This document shows, piece by piece, positions 35,613-44,217 of a stretch of 64,000 bases of DNA. Position 1 is the first letter of the stretch; each line of letters starts with the position of its first letter. The notes under the pieces were generated by a model that made no database searches, was not told the DNA's origin, and saw only the letters and a program-made list of their open reading frames with translations. Origin of the DNA: Betaproteobacteria bacterium (lineage in GTDB: Bacteria > Pseudomonadota > Gammaproteobacteria > Burkholderiales > Casimicrobiaceae); NCBI GenBank assembly GCA_016717855.1, contig JADKEV010000029.1:19523-83522 (forward strand). Direction: 5' to 3'. Position numbers and translations under genes: made by a program.

Positions 35613-36071
35613 TTACGCGAAGTCGACGGGCAGCGCGGTGGAGTACTTGATCCGCTCCATCGCGAAGCTGGAGCTGACGTCGAACAGCTCGACGGCGCGG
35701 ATCAGCTTGCGGTACACCGTGTCGTAGCCCTGGATGTCGGGGACGACGATGCGCAGCATATAGTCGATCTCGCCGCTCATCCGGTAGGCCTCGACAATTT
35801 CCGGTATCGACTGGACTGCGGCGGCGAACTTGCGCAGCCATTGCTCGTTGTGCTGCGTGGTGCGCACGGCGACGAACGCGGTCAGGCCGAGATTGAGCTT
35901 CGCCGGGTCGCAGAGGACCACCTTCTTCCGGATCACGCCCAGCTGCTGCAGTTTCTGGATTCGCTTCCAGCACGGCGTGGGCGTGAGGTGGACGGCTTCC
36001 GCGAGCTCGGCGAGCGGGCGGTCCGCGTCTTCCTGCAGCAGGCTGAGCAGTTTCTTGTCGATCCGGTCCAT
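35613..36071 (-). CDS. Lrp/AsnC-family transcriptional regulator
   Basis: The 152-residue protein has an N-terminal winged helix-turn-helix (IDKKLLSLLQEDADRPLAELAEAVHLTPTPCWKRIQKLQQLGVI, about 3-46) and a C-terminal RAM ligand-binding domain (AFVAVRTTQHNEQWLRKFAAAVQSIPEIVEAYRMSGEIDYMLRIVV). HLTPTPCWKRIQKL is the usual recognition helix of this family. It probably senses an amino acid. The ATG at 36071 lies 43 bases from a palindrome that matches the Lrp consensus, so autoregulation is likely. Confidence 0.93.
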   Translation of the reverse strand: MDRIDKKLLSLLQEDADRPLAELAEAVHLTPTPCWKRIQKLQQLGVIRKKVVLCDPAKLNLGLTAFVAVRTTQHNEQWLRKFAAAVQSIPEIVEAYRMSGEIDYMLRIVVPDIQGYDTVYRKLIRAVELFDVSSSFAMERIKYSTALPVDFA

Positions 36072-36113
36072 GGCTTGGCCACAGGATGAAGTTGGCCCCA
36101 ATTTAGCAGAATG

Positions 36114-36160
36114 TAGAAAATTATTCTACAAACTCGCTTGACCGCCAGGGAGAATAGCAA
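36114..36160. promoter_or_regulatory. Lrp-type operator with a second dyad
   Basis: TAGAAAATTATTCTA at 36114-36128 fits the Lrp consensus YAGHAWATTWTDCTR at every position and is extended by GT/AC to a 17-bp palindrome. A second dyad GGAGAAT (36139-36145) / ATTCTCC (36154-36160) lies about three turns of DNA away. They sit between the divergent Lrp gene and the DUF6356 gene. Confidence 0.75.
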
Positions 36161-36195
36161 GGCATTCTCCGCCGCGCCGCCTACACTCCCGCCCC

Positions 36196-36435
36196 ATGGA
36201 CAAATTGATCGAGCACTTTCGCGCGCATCCCGCCTCTGTCGGCGAGACCTATTTCGAGCACATGGGCGTCGCGCTGTCGTTCGGCGCCGCGCTCCTCGCG
36301 GCCGGGCTGGCCTGCCTCGTGCACGCCTTCTTTCCGTTCCTGTTCACGACGACCGCGCGCCGCGCCATCGCTGATCTGCACCGCCGCGTCGTCACCCATC
36401 GCGACCGTCGTCCCGAGGCCGGCAAGGCCGCCTGA
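36196..36435 (+). CDS. DUF6356-like small membrane protein
   Basis: The 79-residue protein begins with MDKLIEHFRAHPASVGETYFEHMGVAL, resembling small proteins annotated as DUF6356, and has one hydrophobic segment (FGAALLAAGLACLVHAFFPFLF) with a basic, soluble tail. The function is unknown. It is divergent from the Lrp gene with a shared operator, so it may be an Lrp target. Confidence 0.65.
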   Translation: MDKLIEHFRAHPASVGETYFEHMGVALSFGAALLAAGLACLVHAFFPFLFTTTARRAIADLHRRVVTHRDRRPEAGKAA

Positions 36436-36565
36436 AGCGGCACCCGCACGCGCCGGCCCGCGCTGCCTGGGATCCCGTCGCCGCGCTGCCGGTGCCCGCC
36501 GCGGCCAACCGCCACTCGCAGTATCATCCAGCGCATCCCGGCGTCGGACCGGGCGGGGGGCATTC

Positions 36566-38317
36566 ATGCATCGACACTATCACCACCGGCTGCTGACATT
36601 GCTGCTGGCGGCCGCCAGCGCAATCGCCGGCGCCCAGCCTGCGGCGCCCGAGGGACCTTCCGGCTGGGCGCCCAAGCAGCCGGTCAGCGGCAGGCACGCG
36701 ATGATCGCGACCGCGAATCCGCTGGCGACCGACGCCGGCTTCCGGATCCTCGCGCAGGGCGGCAGCGCGGTCGACGCCGCGGTCGCCGCGCAACTCGTGC
36801 TCAACCTGGTCGAGCCGCAGAGCTCTGGCATCGGCGGCGGGGCGTTCATCATCCACCATCAAGGCCGGACTGGGAAACTCGCCGCCTATGACGGGCGGGA
36901 AACCGCGCCCGCCGCGGCAACGCCCGAGCGGTTCCTGGGCAAGGACGGCAAGCCGCTGACATTCGCCGACGCGGTCGTCGGCGGCCGGTCGGTCGGCGTG
37001 CCCGGCACGCTGCGCGTGCTCGAACTCGCCCACGCGAAGCACGGCCGCCTGCCGTGGGCGTCCCTGTTCGCGCCGGCGATCGAGCTTGCGGAGCGCGGCT
37101 TTCCCTTGAGCGCACGCCTGCATGGTGCGCTCGGCAACGAGAAGGCGCTGGTGCGCGATGCCGCCGCGCGCGCCTATTTCTACCAAGGCGACGGCAAGCC
37201 GCACCCGGTCGGCTACGTGCTGCGGAATCCCGAGTTCGCGGCCACCCTGCGGCAGATCGCGGCCGGCGGGGCGGACGCGTTCTATCGCGGCGACATCGCG
37301 CGCGACATCGTCGCCAAGGTCCGCGCGCATCCGGTGAACCCGGGCGACATGACCGAAGCCGACCTGGCCGGCTACCAGGCGAAGGAACGCGCGCCGGTCT
37401 GCGGCCCGTACCGCGCCTACAAGGTGTGCGGGATGCCGCTCCCTTCGTCGGGCGGCATGACCGTGCTGCAAATGCTGGGGATGCTGGAGCGCTTCGAGCT
37501 ATCGCGGCTGGAGCCCGGCTCGTTGTTCGCCGCGCACCTGTTCGCCGAAGCAGGTGCCTTGGCGTATGCCGATCGCGGCCGCTACATGGCCGATCCCGAT
37601 TTCGTCCCGCCGCCGCCCGGATTGCTCGATGGCGACTATCTGCACGCGCGGGCCTGGCTGATCCGGCCCGGCCAGGCGCTGGGCCGGGCGCAGCCAGGCG
37701 ATCCGCAGACCGCGCCGCGGCAGCGGAAGGTGGCGTGGGCCGACGATGCGTCGCTGGAATTTCCGTCGACCTCGCACCTGTCGATCGTCGACCGCTACGG
37801 CAACGCGCTGGCGATGACCACGACCATCGAAGATATCTTCGGCTCGCGGCAGATGGTGCGCGGCTTCCTGCTCAACAACGAGCTGACCGATTTCTCATTT
37901 GCGCCGTCGGAGGGCGGCAAGCCGGTCGCCAACCGGGTCGAGGCCGGCAAGCGGCCGCGCTCGTCGATGGCGCCGACCATCGTCTACGACAGGGCGGGCC
38001 GGGTCCATGCCGTGCTCGGCTCGCCGGGCGGCAGCGCGATCATCAACTACGTGGCCAAGACGCTGGTCGGCATGCTCGACTGGAAGCTCGATCCGCAGCA
38101 GGCGATCGACCTGCCCAACATGGGCAGCCGCAATTTCGGCTACGTGGAACTGGAAAAGGACACCGCCGCCGCTGCGCTGGAACCCAAGCTGCGCGCCCTC
38201 GGGCATGACGTCCGCGTGATCAGCCATACCAGCGGCTTGCAGGCGATCGCCCGGACCGCGCGCGGATGGACGGGTGGCGCCGATCCGCGACGCGAAGGAA
38301 CCGTGCGCGGCGACTAG
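36566..38317 (+). CDS. ggt: Gamma-glutamyltransferase (periplasmic)
   Basis: GGT hydrolyses glutathione or moves its gamma-glutamyl group. The 583-residue precursor has a signal peptide ending at IAGAQ (about 23), DAAVAAQLVLNLVEPQSSGIGGGAFIIHH (about 72-100), the GRETAPAAA arginine region, and LPSSGGMTVLQML. Self-cleavage should occur before Thr402 in FPSTSHLSIVD, giving the two subunits. RSSMAPTIVYD and GSPGGSAIINYV lie in the small subunit. It stands alone, 130 bases after the DUF6356 gene. Confidence 0.95.
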   Translation: MHRHYHHRLLTLLLAAASAIAGAQPAAPEGPSGWAPKQPVSGRHAMIATANPLATDAGFRILAQGGSAVDAAVAAQLVLNLVEPQSSGIGGGAFIIHHQGRTGKLAAYDGRETAPAAATPERFLGKDGKPLTFADAVVGGRSVGVPGTLRVLELAHAKHGRLPWASLFAPAIELAERGFPLSARLHGALGNEKALVRDAAARAYFYQGDGKPHPVGYVLRNPEFAATLRQIAAGGADAFYRGDIARDIVAKVRAHPVNPGDMTEADLAGYQAKERAPVCGPYRAYKVCGMPLPSSGGMTVLQMLGMLERFELSRLEPGSLFAAHLFAEAGALAYADRGRYMADPDFVPPPPGLLDGDYLHARAWLIRPGQALGRAQPGDPQTAPRQRKVAWADDASLEFPSTSHLSIVDRYGNALAMTTTIEDIFGSRQMVRGFLLNNELTDFSFAPSEGGKPVANRVEAGKRPRSSMAPTIVYDRAGRVHAVLGSPGGSAIINYVAKTLVGMLDWKLDPQQAIDLPNMGSRNFGYVELEKDTAAAALEPKLRALGHDVRVISHTSGLQAIARTARGWTGGADPRREGTVRGD

Positions 38318-38362
38318 CCGGTGCCTGGGAGCAGCGCAACGAGGCGCCCCCGCGTCGGCTCG

Positions 38363-39232
38363 TCAGTTCGGCGCCTCGGGGCTCTTGAACCCCGGTGAGG
38401 CTCCACGCTTGGCCGGTCCCCTGGCCGCCGCCTTGGCCGGGGGTTTGGCGGCGGCGGGGGCCTTGGTCGTCGACCCGCCGGCAGGATGCGGTCCGCCGCC
38501 CTTCGCCATCTTGCCCTTGACCGGCGGCGTTTTCGCTTTCGCGAACTGCTCCGGCGCGGCCGGCAGCGGATGCCGGCAGCCGACGTGGCCATCCTTGACG
38601 AAGTACTTCATCCCGTCGATGCAATGGATCAGGTTGGTCGGCGCGCTGGCGTCGGGTATCGGCGCGCACCGGAACGACTTGTCGGCATTGATCGCGCCCT
38701 TGAGCGCCCAGCCTTCGGGGCAGCCCGACGTCAGTGTGATGTACTCGATCTTCGAGCCCGCCGGCGAGACGTGCACCGCCGCCTCAATGGCGCCGTCGCA
38801 GGGCGGCGCTGTGCCCTCGTCGGCGCCGGTCACGCGCACGACGACATCGGCAGCCTTGGGATAAGTGTGGCTGAGCCGAAGTGGGAATGGTGACGATGGG
38901 GAGACCACGTTGCCCGAGCGCGCGCCGTCGCCGAAGTCGATCATCAGCCCGCAGTGGGCACCCGCGCTGCCGTTGATCACGATCTCGGTCGGCGCCTCGG
39001 CGGCGATCATGTCGCGGTTGGTCTCGATGCCCGTGATCCGATTCGCGGGTGGCGTCTCCGGCGGGGTGGGCGCCGCGACCGGCGCAGCATCCGCTGGCGC
39101 TGGTGCGATCACTGCGCCCGCGGGCGGGGCGTCTTGGGGATTGGCGGCGGGCGTGCCTTGCGCCAACGCGCAGGATGCTGCTTCGAGGAGTAGCGCCAGG
39201 GCGAGTACTGCGATGCTTGCGTTTCGAATCAC
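38363..39232 (-). CDS. Secreted protein with Pro/Ala- and Lys-rich tails, unknown function
   Basis: The 289-residue product has a Sec signal peptide ending at SCALAQ. A Pro/Ala-rich linker runs to about residue 62. A possible PKD/Ig-like domain lies at about 65-140 (PTEIVINGSAGAHCGLMIDFGDGARSGNVV and SHTYPKAADVVVRVTG). A Cys-containing part (LTSGCPEGWALKGAINADKSFRCAPI, and HCIDGMKYFVKDGHVGCRHP) may form disulfides. The last 45 residues are Lys/Ala/Pro-rich. No homologous family name comes to mind. It converges with ggt (45 bases). Confidence 0.65.
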   Translation of the reverse strand: MIRNASIAVLALALLLEAASCALAQGTPAANPQDAPPAGAVIAPAPADAAPVAAPTPPETPPANRITGIETNRDMIAAEAPTEIVINGSAGAHCGLMIDFGDGARSGNVVSPSSPFPLRLSHTYPKAADVVVRVTGADEGTAPPCDGAIEAAVHVSPAGSKIEYITLTSGCPEGWALKGAINADKSFRCAPIPDASAPTNLIHCIDGMKYFVKDGHVGCRHPLPAAPEQFAKAKTPPVKGKMAKGGGPHPAGGSTTKAPAAAKPPAKAAARGPAKRGASPGFKSPEAPN

Positions 39233-39341
39233 TCGGCGGCGCCTTCACGAAAGGAGGGAGTTTGCATGGCGCTGTGGCAAATTGCAATTCCGGCTGTCCC
39301 GCCGACTTGCTACACTGGCGGCCCTTTCCTGTGTTGATTCC

Positions 39342-41330
39342 ATGGCCGCTGCCGCACCCGACGACGACGTTCCAGCCGCGCCTGCGCCGGTGGCAAGCGT
39401 GCCGTCGATGGAGGAGTACCTGGACGCGGCATCGGCGCTGGCGCGCACGGTTCCGGGATTCCTGCCCCGGGCGCAACAAGTTGCGTTTGCCGACGCGGTG
39501 GCCAGCACTATCGTGCGCCGCGGCCAGTTGATCGCCGAAGCCGGCACCGGTACCGGCAAGACCTTTGCCTACCTCGTCCCGGCGCTGCTTTCGGGCGGCA
39601 AGGTGATCATCTCGACCGGCACCAAGACCCTGCAGGATCAGTTGTTCCAGCGCGACCTGCCGACAGTGCGCGCGGCGCTGAACGTGCCCGTGACCCTCGC
39701 GCTGCTGAAGGGACGCGCCAATTACGTCTGCCACTACCACCTCGAGCGCACTGCAAAAGAAGGGCGGCTGGAGAGCCGCACCGAGGTCCGCTACCTGCGC
39801 GACATCGCGCACTTCGCCAAGCACTCGTCGTCCGGCGACAAGGCGGCGCTCTCCACGGTGCCGGAGACCGCGGCGGTGTGGAGCGACGTGACCTCGACGC
39901 GCGACAACTGCCTGTCGGCAGAATGCCCAAACTATGCCGAGTGCTTCGTGATGAAGGCGCGGCGGGAGGCGCTGCAGGCCGACGTCGTCGTAGTCAATCA
40001 CCATCTCTTCTTCGCCGACGTGATGCTCAAGGACGAGGGCGTGGCCGAGCTGCTCCCCGCCTGCAACACGGTGATCTTCGACGAGGCGCACCAGCTGCCG
40101 GACACGGCCACGCTGTTCTTCGGCGAACAGGTCAGCAACGCGCAGGTCCAGGAACTCACGCGCGATGCGACCGCGGCGATCCTGACCGAGGCGCCCGAGG
40201 CCCGCGACCTGGTCGACGAGCTCACCGCGCTGATGACCGCCGCGAAACAGTTCCGGCTGGCGATCGACCGGCCGCCGGGCAAGTACGCGCATGGGGCGAT
40301 GCGCCACGACGAATTCGCCGCCGAGCTCGGCAAGCTCTCCGCGCTGGCGTCGCGGCTGGCCAAGGATCTGGCGGTGCACGCGGAGCGCGGCGAGCAGCTC
40401 GCCGCCTGCGCGCGGCGCGCGGCCGAGCTGCAGGCCAGGCTCCTGCGCTGGAGCGGCGCCGGCGACGAAGCGCACATCCGCTGGCTCGACGTCTCGCAGA
40501 TGGGCTGGCAGCTGCACACGTCACCGTTGTCCATCGCGTCCATCTTCGAGCAGCAGATCGCGAGCGCGGCGAAGGCATGGATCTTCACGTCGGCGACGCT
40601 GGCGGTCAATGGCGATTTTTCGCACTACCAGGGCGAGATGGGACTGGCGTGGGCCGACACCGCAAGCTGGGCCAGTCCGTTCGACTACGAGCACCAGGCG
40701 CTCCTGTACGTGCCGCCCGACCTGCCCGCGCCCAATCAGGCAGCGCACACCGAAGCCGTGATCGCCGCCGCGCTGCCGGTGCTGAAAGCCAGCGGCGGGC
40801 GCGCCTTCCTGCTCTTCACCAGCCTGCGCGCGCTGGATCGCGCGCAAGCGCTGTTGCGCGACGCGTTCGAGCGCGAGAAGCTCGACTTCCCCATCCTGGT
40901 CCAGGGGGAAGGCTCGCGCACGGAATTGCTCGATCGCTTCCGCTTCCTGGGCAATGCGGTGCTGTTCGGCAGCCAGAGCTTCTGGGAAGGCGTCGACGTG
41001 CGCGGCGAAGCGCTGTCGCTGGTGGTGATCGACAAGCTGCCGTTCGCGCCGCCCGACGATCCGGTGCTCCAGGCGCGGCTGGAGTACATGGCCAGGCAGG
41101 GAAGGAATCCGTTCTTCGACTACCAGGTGCCGCAGGCGGCGATCAGCCTGAAGCAGGGCGCGGGCCGGCTGATCCGCAGCGAGACCGACCGCGGCGTGCT
41201 GATGATCTGCGATGCGCGGCTGGTCGAGAAGTCCTACGGCAAGCGGCTCTGGCGCAGCCTGCCGCCGATGAAACGAACGCGGGAGCTGGCGGAGGTGGTG
41301 GCGTTCTTCGCCGCCGGCAGTGTTTCGTAA
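39342..41330 (+). CDS. DinG/YoaA-family ATP-dependent DNA helicase (XPD-like)
   Basis: The 662-residue helicase has Walker A AEAGTGTGKTFAYL (about 66-79), an iron-sulfur domain with Cys130, Cys190, Cys195 and Cys201, a Walker B DEAH (about 248), SATL (about 420), and the last motifs FWEGVDVRGEALSLVVIDKLPF and QGAGRLIRSETDRGV. It is the YoaA-type, DinG-like superfamily 2 group, which unwinds 5'-3' at damaged or stalled DNA. It starts 109 bases from the divergent secreted-protein gene. A palindrome follows the stop after 13 bases. Confidence 0.92.
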   Translation: MAAAAPDDDVPAAPAPVASVPSMEEYLDAASALARTVPGFLPRAQQVAFADAVASTIVRRGQLIAEAGTGTGKTFAYLVPALLSGGKVIISTGTKTLQDQLFQRDLPTVRAALNVPVTLALLKGRANYVCHYHLERTAKEGRLESRTEVRYLRDIAHFAKHSSSGDKAALSTVPETAAVWSDVTSTRDNCLSAECPNYAECFVMKARREALQADVVVVNHHLFFADVMLKDEGVAELLPACNTVIFDEAHQLPDTATLFFGEQVSNAQVQELTRDATAAILTEAPEARDLVDELTALMTAAKQFRLAIDRPPGKYAHGAMRHDEFAAELGKLSALASRLAKDLAVHAERGEQLAACARRAAELQARLLRWSGAGDEAHIRWLDVSQMGWQLHTSPLSIASIFEQQIASAAKAWIFTSATLAVNGDFSHYQGEMGLAWADTASWASPFDYEHQALLYVPPDLPAPNQAAHTEAVIAAALPVLKASGGRAFLLFTSLRALDRAQALLRDAFEREKLDFPILVQGEGSRTELLDRFRFLGNAVLFGSQSFWEGVDVRGEALSLVVIDKLPFAPPDDPVLQARLEYMARQGRNPFFDYQVPQAAISLKQGAGRLIRSETDRGVLMICDARLVEKSYGKRLWRSLPPMKRTRELAEVVAFFAAGSVS

Positions 41331-41343
41331 ATTCGTCGTTGTC

Positions 41344-41480
41344 GTAGGATGGGTGGAGCGCAGCGATACCCATCGTCTCATTCGGAGAGTATCGGTCGGG
41401 ATCGAAATAACGGAATTTCGCGGCGCGACGCGCGGTGGCGTGCGATTCGACGAGATGGGTATCGCTGCGCTCCACCCATC
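41344..41480. repeat. Long palindromic element between helicase and bamD
   Basis: The left arm 41344-41374 and the right arm 41454-41480 are inverted repeats. The left arm differs from the one at 26927 only at one base (GCGCAGCG instead of GCGAAGCG). The 79-nt centre is unrelated. It lies between two converging genes and may serve as a terminator for both. Confidence 0.85.
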
Positions 41481-41491
41481 TTGCGGGTTCG

Positions 41492-42298
41492 CTACCAGAT
41501 CTTCCACCACGGGTTCGCGGCGCTGCCCTTCAGGGCAGCGCTCTTCGGAAAGTTCTTTTCCAGGACCCGCCGGGAGTCGTCGCGCAGCTCGGTGAGCTGC
41601 AGCTTGTCGTAGGCGTTCACCATGATCACCAGCGCGTCCTCGACCACCGGCGCACTGGGATAGGTGATCATCGCCGACTGCGCGCGGCTGGCCGCGGCGA
41701 TGTAGGCGCCGCGATTGTAATAGTAGCGGGCGACGTGGACTTCGCCGCTGGCCAGCGCATTGACCAGGAAGCGCATCCGGGCCGTGGAGTCGCCGGCGTA
41801 GCGGCTCTCGGGAAACTTGGCGACCAGGTCGCGGAAGGCGTTGTACGACTCGCGCAATGTCTTCGGATCGCGCTCGCTCAGGTCCTGGTCGGCCAGGAAG
41901 GTGAGAAACCCGAAGTCCTCGTTGAAGTTGGCGAGCCCCTTCAGGTAGTACGCATAATCGACGTTCGCGTGATTCGGATACAGCTTGATGAACCGGTCCG
42001 CCGCGCTTACTGCTGCCGCCATTTCACCCAGCTTGTAGTTCGCGTACGCCTGTTGCAGGATGGACTGCTGCGCGTAGGGGCCATATGGATAGCGGCTCTC
42101 CAGCGACTCGAACATCTTGATCGCGCGCAGGTAGTTGCCTTCCTGCACCGCCTCGCGGCCCGTCTGGAAAATGCGCTCGACGCTCCAGTTGCCGGTCTCG
42201 TCCTTGACTTCCGGCAGCAGCCCGCAACCGCCGACCAGCCCGCCGAAGAGCATGACCAGTCCGAGTACAATTGCGCCTATCGGCAAACGCACATTCAT
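41492..42298 (-). CDS. bamD: Outer membrane assembly lipoprotein BamD
   Basis: The 268-residue lipoprotein has a lipobox (GLVGGC, Cys about 25) and TPR repeats from about residue 40 (QTGREAVQEGNYLRAIKMFESLESRYPYGPYAQQSILQQAYANYKLGEMAAA is the hallmark start). Its length and HANVDYAYYLKGLANF fit BamD/ComL. It works in the BAM complex that inserts outer membrane proteins. It is divergent from rluD by 42 bases, the usual arrangement. Confidence 0.95.
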   Translation of the reverse strand: MNVRLPIGAIVLGLVMLFGGLVGGCGLLPEVKDETGNWSVERIFQTGREAVQEGNYLRAIKMFESLESRYPYGPYAQQSILQQAYANYKLGEMAAAVSAADRFIKLYPNHANVDYAYYLKGLANFNEDFGFLTFLADQDLSERDPKTLRESYNAFRDLVAKFPESRYAGDSTARMRFLVNALASGEVHVARYYYNRGAYIAAASRAQSAMITYPSAPVVEDALVIMVNAYDKLQLTELRDDSRRVLEKNFPKSAALKGSAANPWWKIW

Positions 42299-42340
42299 GC
42301 CGCATTCCCACGTTGGATTATCGAGCCGGATTATAGCGCA

Positions 42341-43327
42341 ATGGCGGCACCCCCTCCCGCATCGGCCGCCGGCACGCAGCTGGACGCCGAATCCGCCGAC
42401 GCGTTCGAGTTCGATGACGACGACGTCCAGTCGGCCGTGGTCCCGCTTGCGCACGCGGGCCAGCGACTGGATCAGTCGCTGGCAAAACTGTTCCCGGAAT
42501 TCTCGCGCAGCCGCCTGCAGTCCTGGCTGGCCGCGGGTCGCATCATCGTCGACGGCGCCCGCGCAGAGCCCGCGCGCAAGGTCCGTGGCGGCGAAGTGGT
42601 GTTCCTTGCCGCCGCGCCCGATCCGCTCGAAACCGCGTTCGTTGCCGAGCCAATGGCGCTCGCCATCGCCTACGAGGACGATGCGCTGATCGTTATCGAC
42701 AAGCCGGCCGGCCTGGTGGTGCATCCGGGCAGCGGCAACTGGAGCGGCACGCTGTTGAACGGTCTGCTCGCGCACTGCCCGGCGCTCTCCGGCGTCCCCC
42801 GCGCGGGAATCGTCCATCGGCTGGACAAGGACACGACCGGCTTGATGGTCGTGGCCAAGACGCTGGCCGCGCAGACCGGCCTGGTGCGCCAGTTGCAGGC
42901 GCGGACCGTGCGCCGTGAGTATCTGGCGCTGGTCGCGGGACGCGTCGAACGCGCGGGCAGGATCGATGCGCCGATCGGCCGCCATCCGCGCGAGCGGACG
43001 ATGATGGCGGTGGTGGCGACCGGCAAGCCCGCCGTCACGCATTACGAAATACTGGAGCGCTTTGCCGCGTGCACGTTGTTGCGGTGTCGGCTGGAGACGG
43101 GGCGCACGCACCAGATCCGTGTGCACCTGACGTCGATCGCCCACCCGCTGGTCGGCGATCCTGTGTACAGGAGCAAAGGCGGCGCCGCGTCGCCGGTGGC
43201 GTTCGGCCGGCAGGCGCTGCACGCGGAACGGCTCGGTCTCTCCCATCCGGCGAGCGGTGCCGAAATGCGCTGGACGGCGCCCGTCCCCGCCGACATGGCC
43301 GCGCTGCTGGCCGCCTTGCCCCGATGA
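42341..43327 (+). CDS. rluD: 23S rRNA pseudouridine synthase (RluD family)
   Basis: The 328-residue protein has an N-terminal S4-like domain (RLDQSLAKLFPEFSRSRLQSWLAAGRIIVDG, about 38-70) and a catalytic domain with HRLDKDTTGLMVVAK (about 163-177), where the Asp of HRLDKDT is the catalytic residue, followed by ETGRTHQIRVHL. RluD makes pseudouridines 1911, 1915 and 1917 in helix 69 of 23S rRNA. It overlaps the following gene by four bases (ATGA). Confidence 0.93.
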   Translation: MAAPPPASAAGTQLDAESADAFEFDDDDVQSAVVPLAHAGQRLDQSLAKLFPEFSRSRLQSWLAAGRIIVDGARAEPARKVRGGEVVFLAAAPDPLETAFVAEPMALAIAYEDDALIVIDKPAGLVVHPGSGNWSGTLLNGLLAHCPALSGVPRAGIVHRLDKDTTGLMVVAKTLAAQTGLVRQLQARTVRREYLALVAGRVERAGRIDAPIGRHPRERTMMAVVATGKPAVTHYEILERFAACTLLRCRLETGRTHQIRVHLTSIAHPLVGDPVYRSKGGAASPVAFGRQALHAERLGLSHPASGAEMRWTAPVPADMAALLAALPR

Positions 43328-44214
43328 ACCTGACCGACGAGCTGCGCCGGCGCGACCTCGACTGGATCGTTCCCGACTGGCCTGCGCCGCCCAACGTGTG
43401 CGCGCTGATGACCACCCGCAATGGCGGCTTCAGCACGGGCGAGTGCCGCAGCATGAATCTGGGGGTCCGTGGCGACGACCCGCTCGCCGGAGTCCGGAAC
43501 CAGGCGCTGCTGCGCGAGGTGTGCGGCACAGAGCCGCTGTGGCTCTCCCAGACGCACGGCACGCGGGTCGTCGCCGTCGATCGAGCGCAGCCGTTGGCCG
43601 ACGGCGATGCAGCCTTCGCCACGGAGCCAGGGCGGGCGGCCGCCGTGCGCATCGCCGACTGCCTGCCGGTGCTGTTCTGCGATCGGCGCGGGACGCGCGT
43701 CGCCGCCGCGCACGCCGGCTGGCGCGGACTTGCCGCCGGCGTGCTCGAGGCCGCGGTCGCTGCGATGCATGCGCCGGCCGCTGAGATCATCGCCTGGCTG
43801 GGCCCTGCGATCGGCCCTGCTGCGTTCGAAGTCGGCGACGAGGTGCGCGCCGCGTTCGTCGCGCGCGACCCCGGCGCCGGCGCTGCCTTTGCCCCCTATC
43901 CGGGACGGCCGGGCAAATGGCTGGCCGACCTCTATGCGCTGGCGGCGATGCGGCTGCGCGATGCCGGCGTCGTCTCCGTGCACGGCGGCGGCTACTGCAC
44001 CGCAACCGACGCCGCGCGCTTCTTTTCCTACCGCCGCGACAAGTCCACCGGCCGCATGGCCGCCCTGGTCTGGGGTTTTCGGCGGGACCGATGCGCTCGA
44101 GCGGCTGGCCGCGCGCCCCCGGCAACGCGGGGGGCCGCCCTGAGCGAACAGCCCGCCCGGCCGGCCATGCTACGATTGAGCCCCTTCGCTTTGCCCGCCT
44201 TCCCGCGCTTCTGA
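43324..44214 (+). CDS. pgeF: Peptidoglycan editing factor / multicopper polyphenol oxidase-like
   Basis: The protein is 296 residues, from the PgeF/YfiH (laccase domain) family: SQTHGTRVVAVD (about 75), RIADCLPVLFCD (about 110), AAHAGWRGLAAGV (about 131), IGPAAFEVGDEV and a CTATDAARFFSYRRD near 230. It has purine nucleoside or UDP-MurNAc-Ser related hydrolase activity in relatives. About 45 extra residues follow GRMAALVW, where the family normally ends, and run almost to the next gene. The ATG overlaps the rluD stop. Confidence 0.9.
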   Translation: MNLTDELRRRDLDWIVPDWPAPPNVCALMTTRNGGFSTGECRSMNLGVRGDDPLAGVRNQALLREVCGTEPLWLSQTHGTRVVAVDRAQPLADGDAAFATEPGRAAAVRIADCLPVLFCDRRGTRVAAAHAGWRGLAAGVLEAAVAAMHAPAAEIIAWLGPAIGPAAFEVGDEVRAAFVARDPGAGAAFAPYPGRPGKWLADLYALAAMRLRDAGVVSVHGGGYCTATDAARFFSYRRDKSTGRMAALVWGFRRDRCARAAGRAPPATRGAALSEQPARPAMLRLSPFALPAFPRF

Positions 44215-44217
44215 CTC

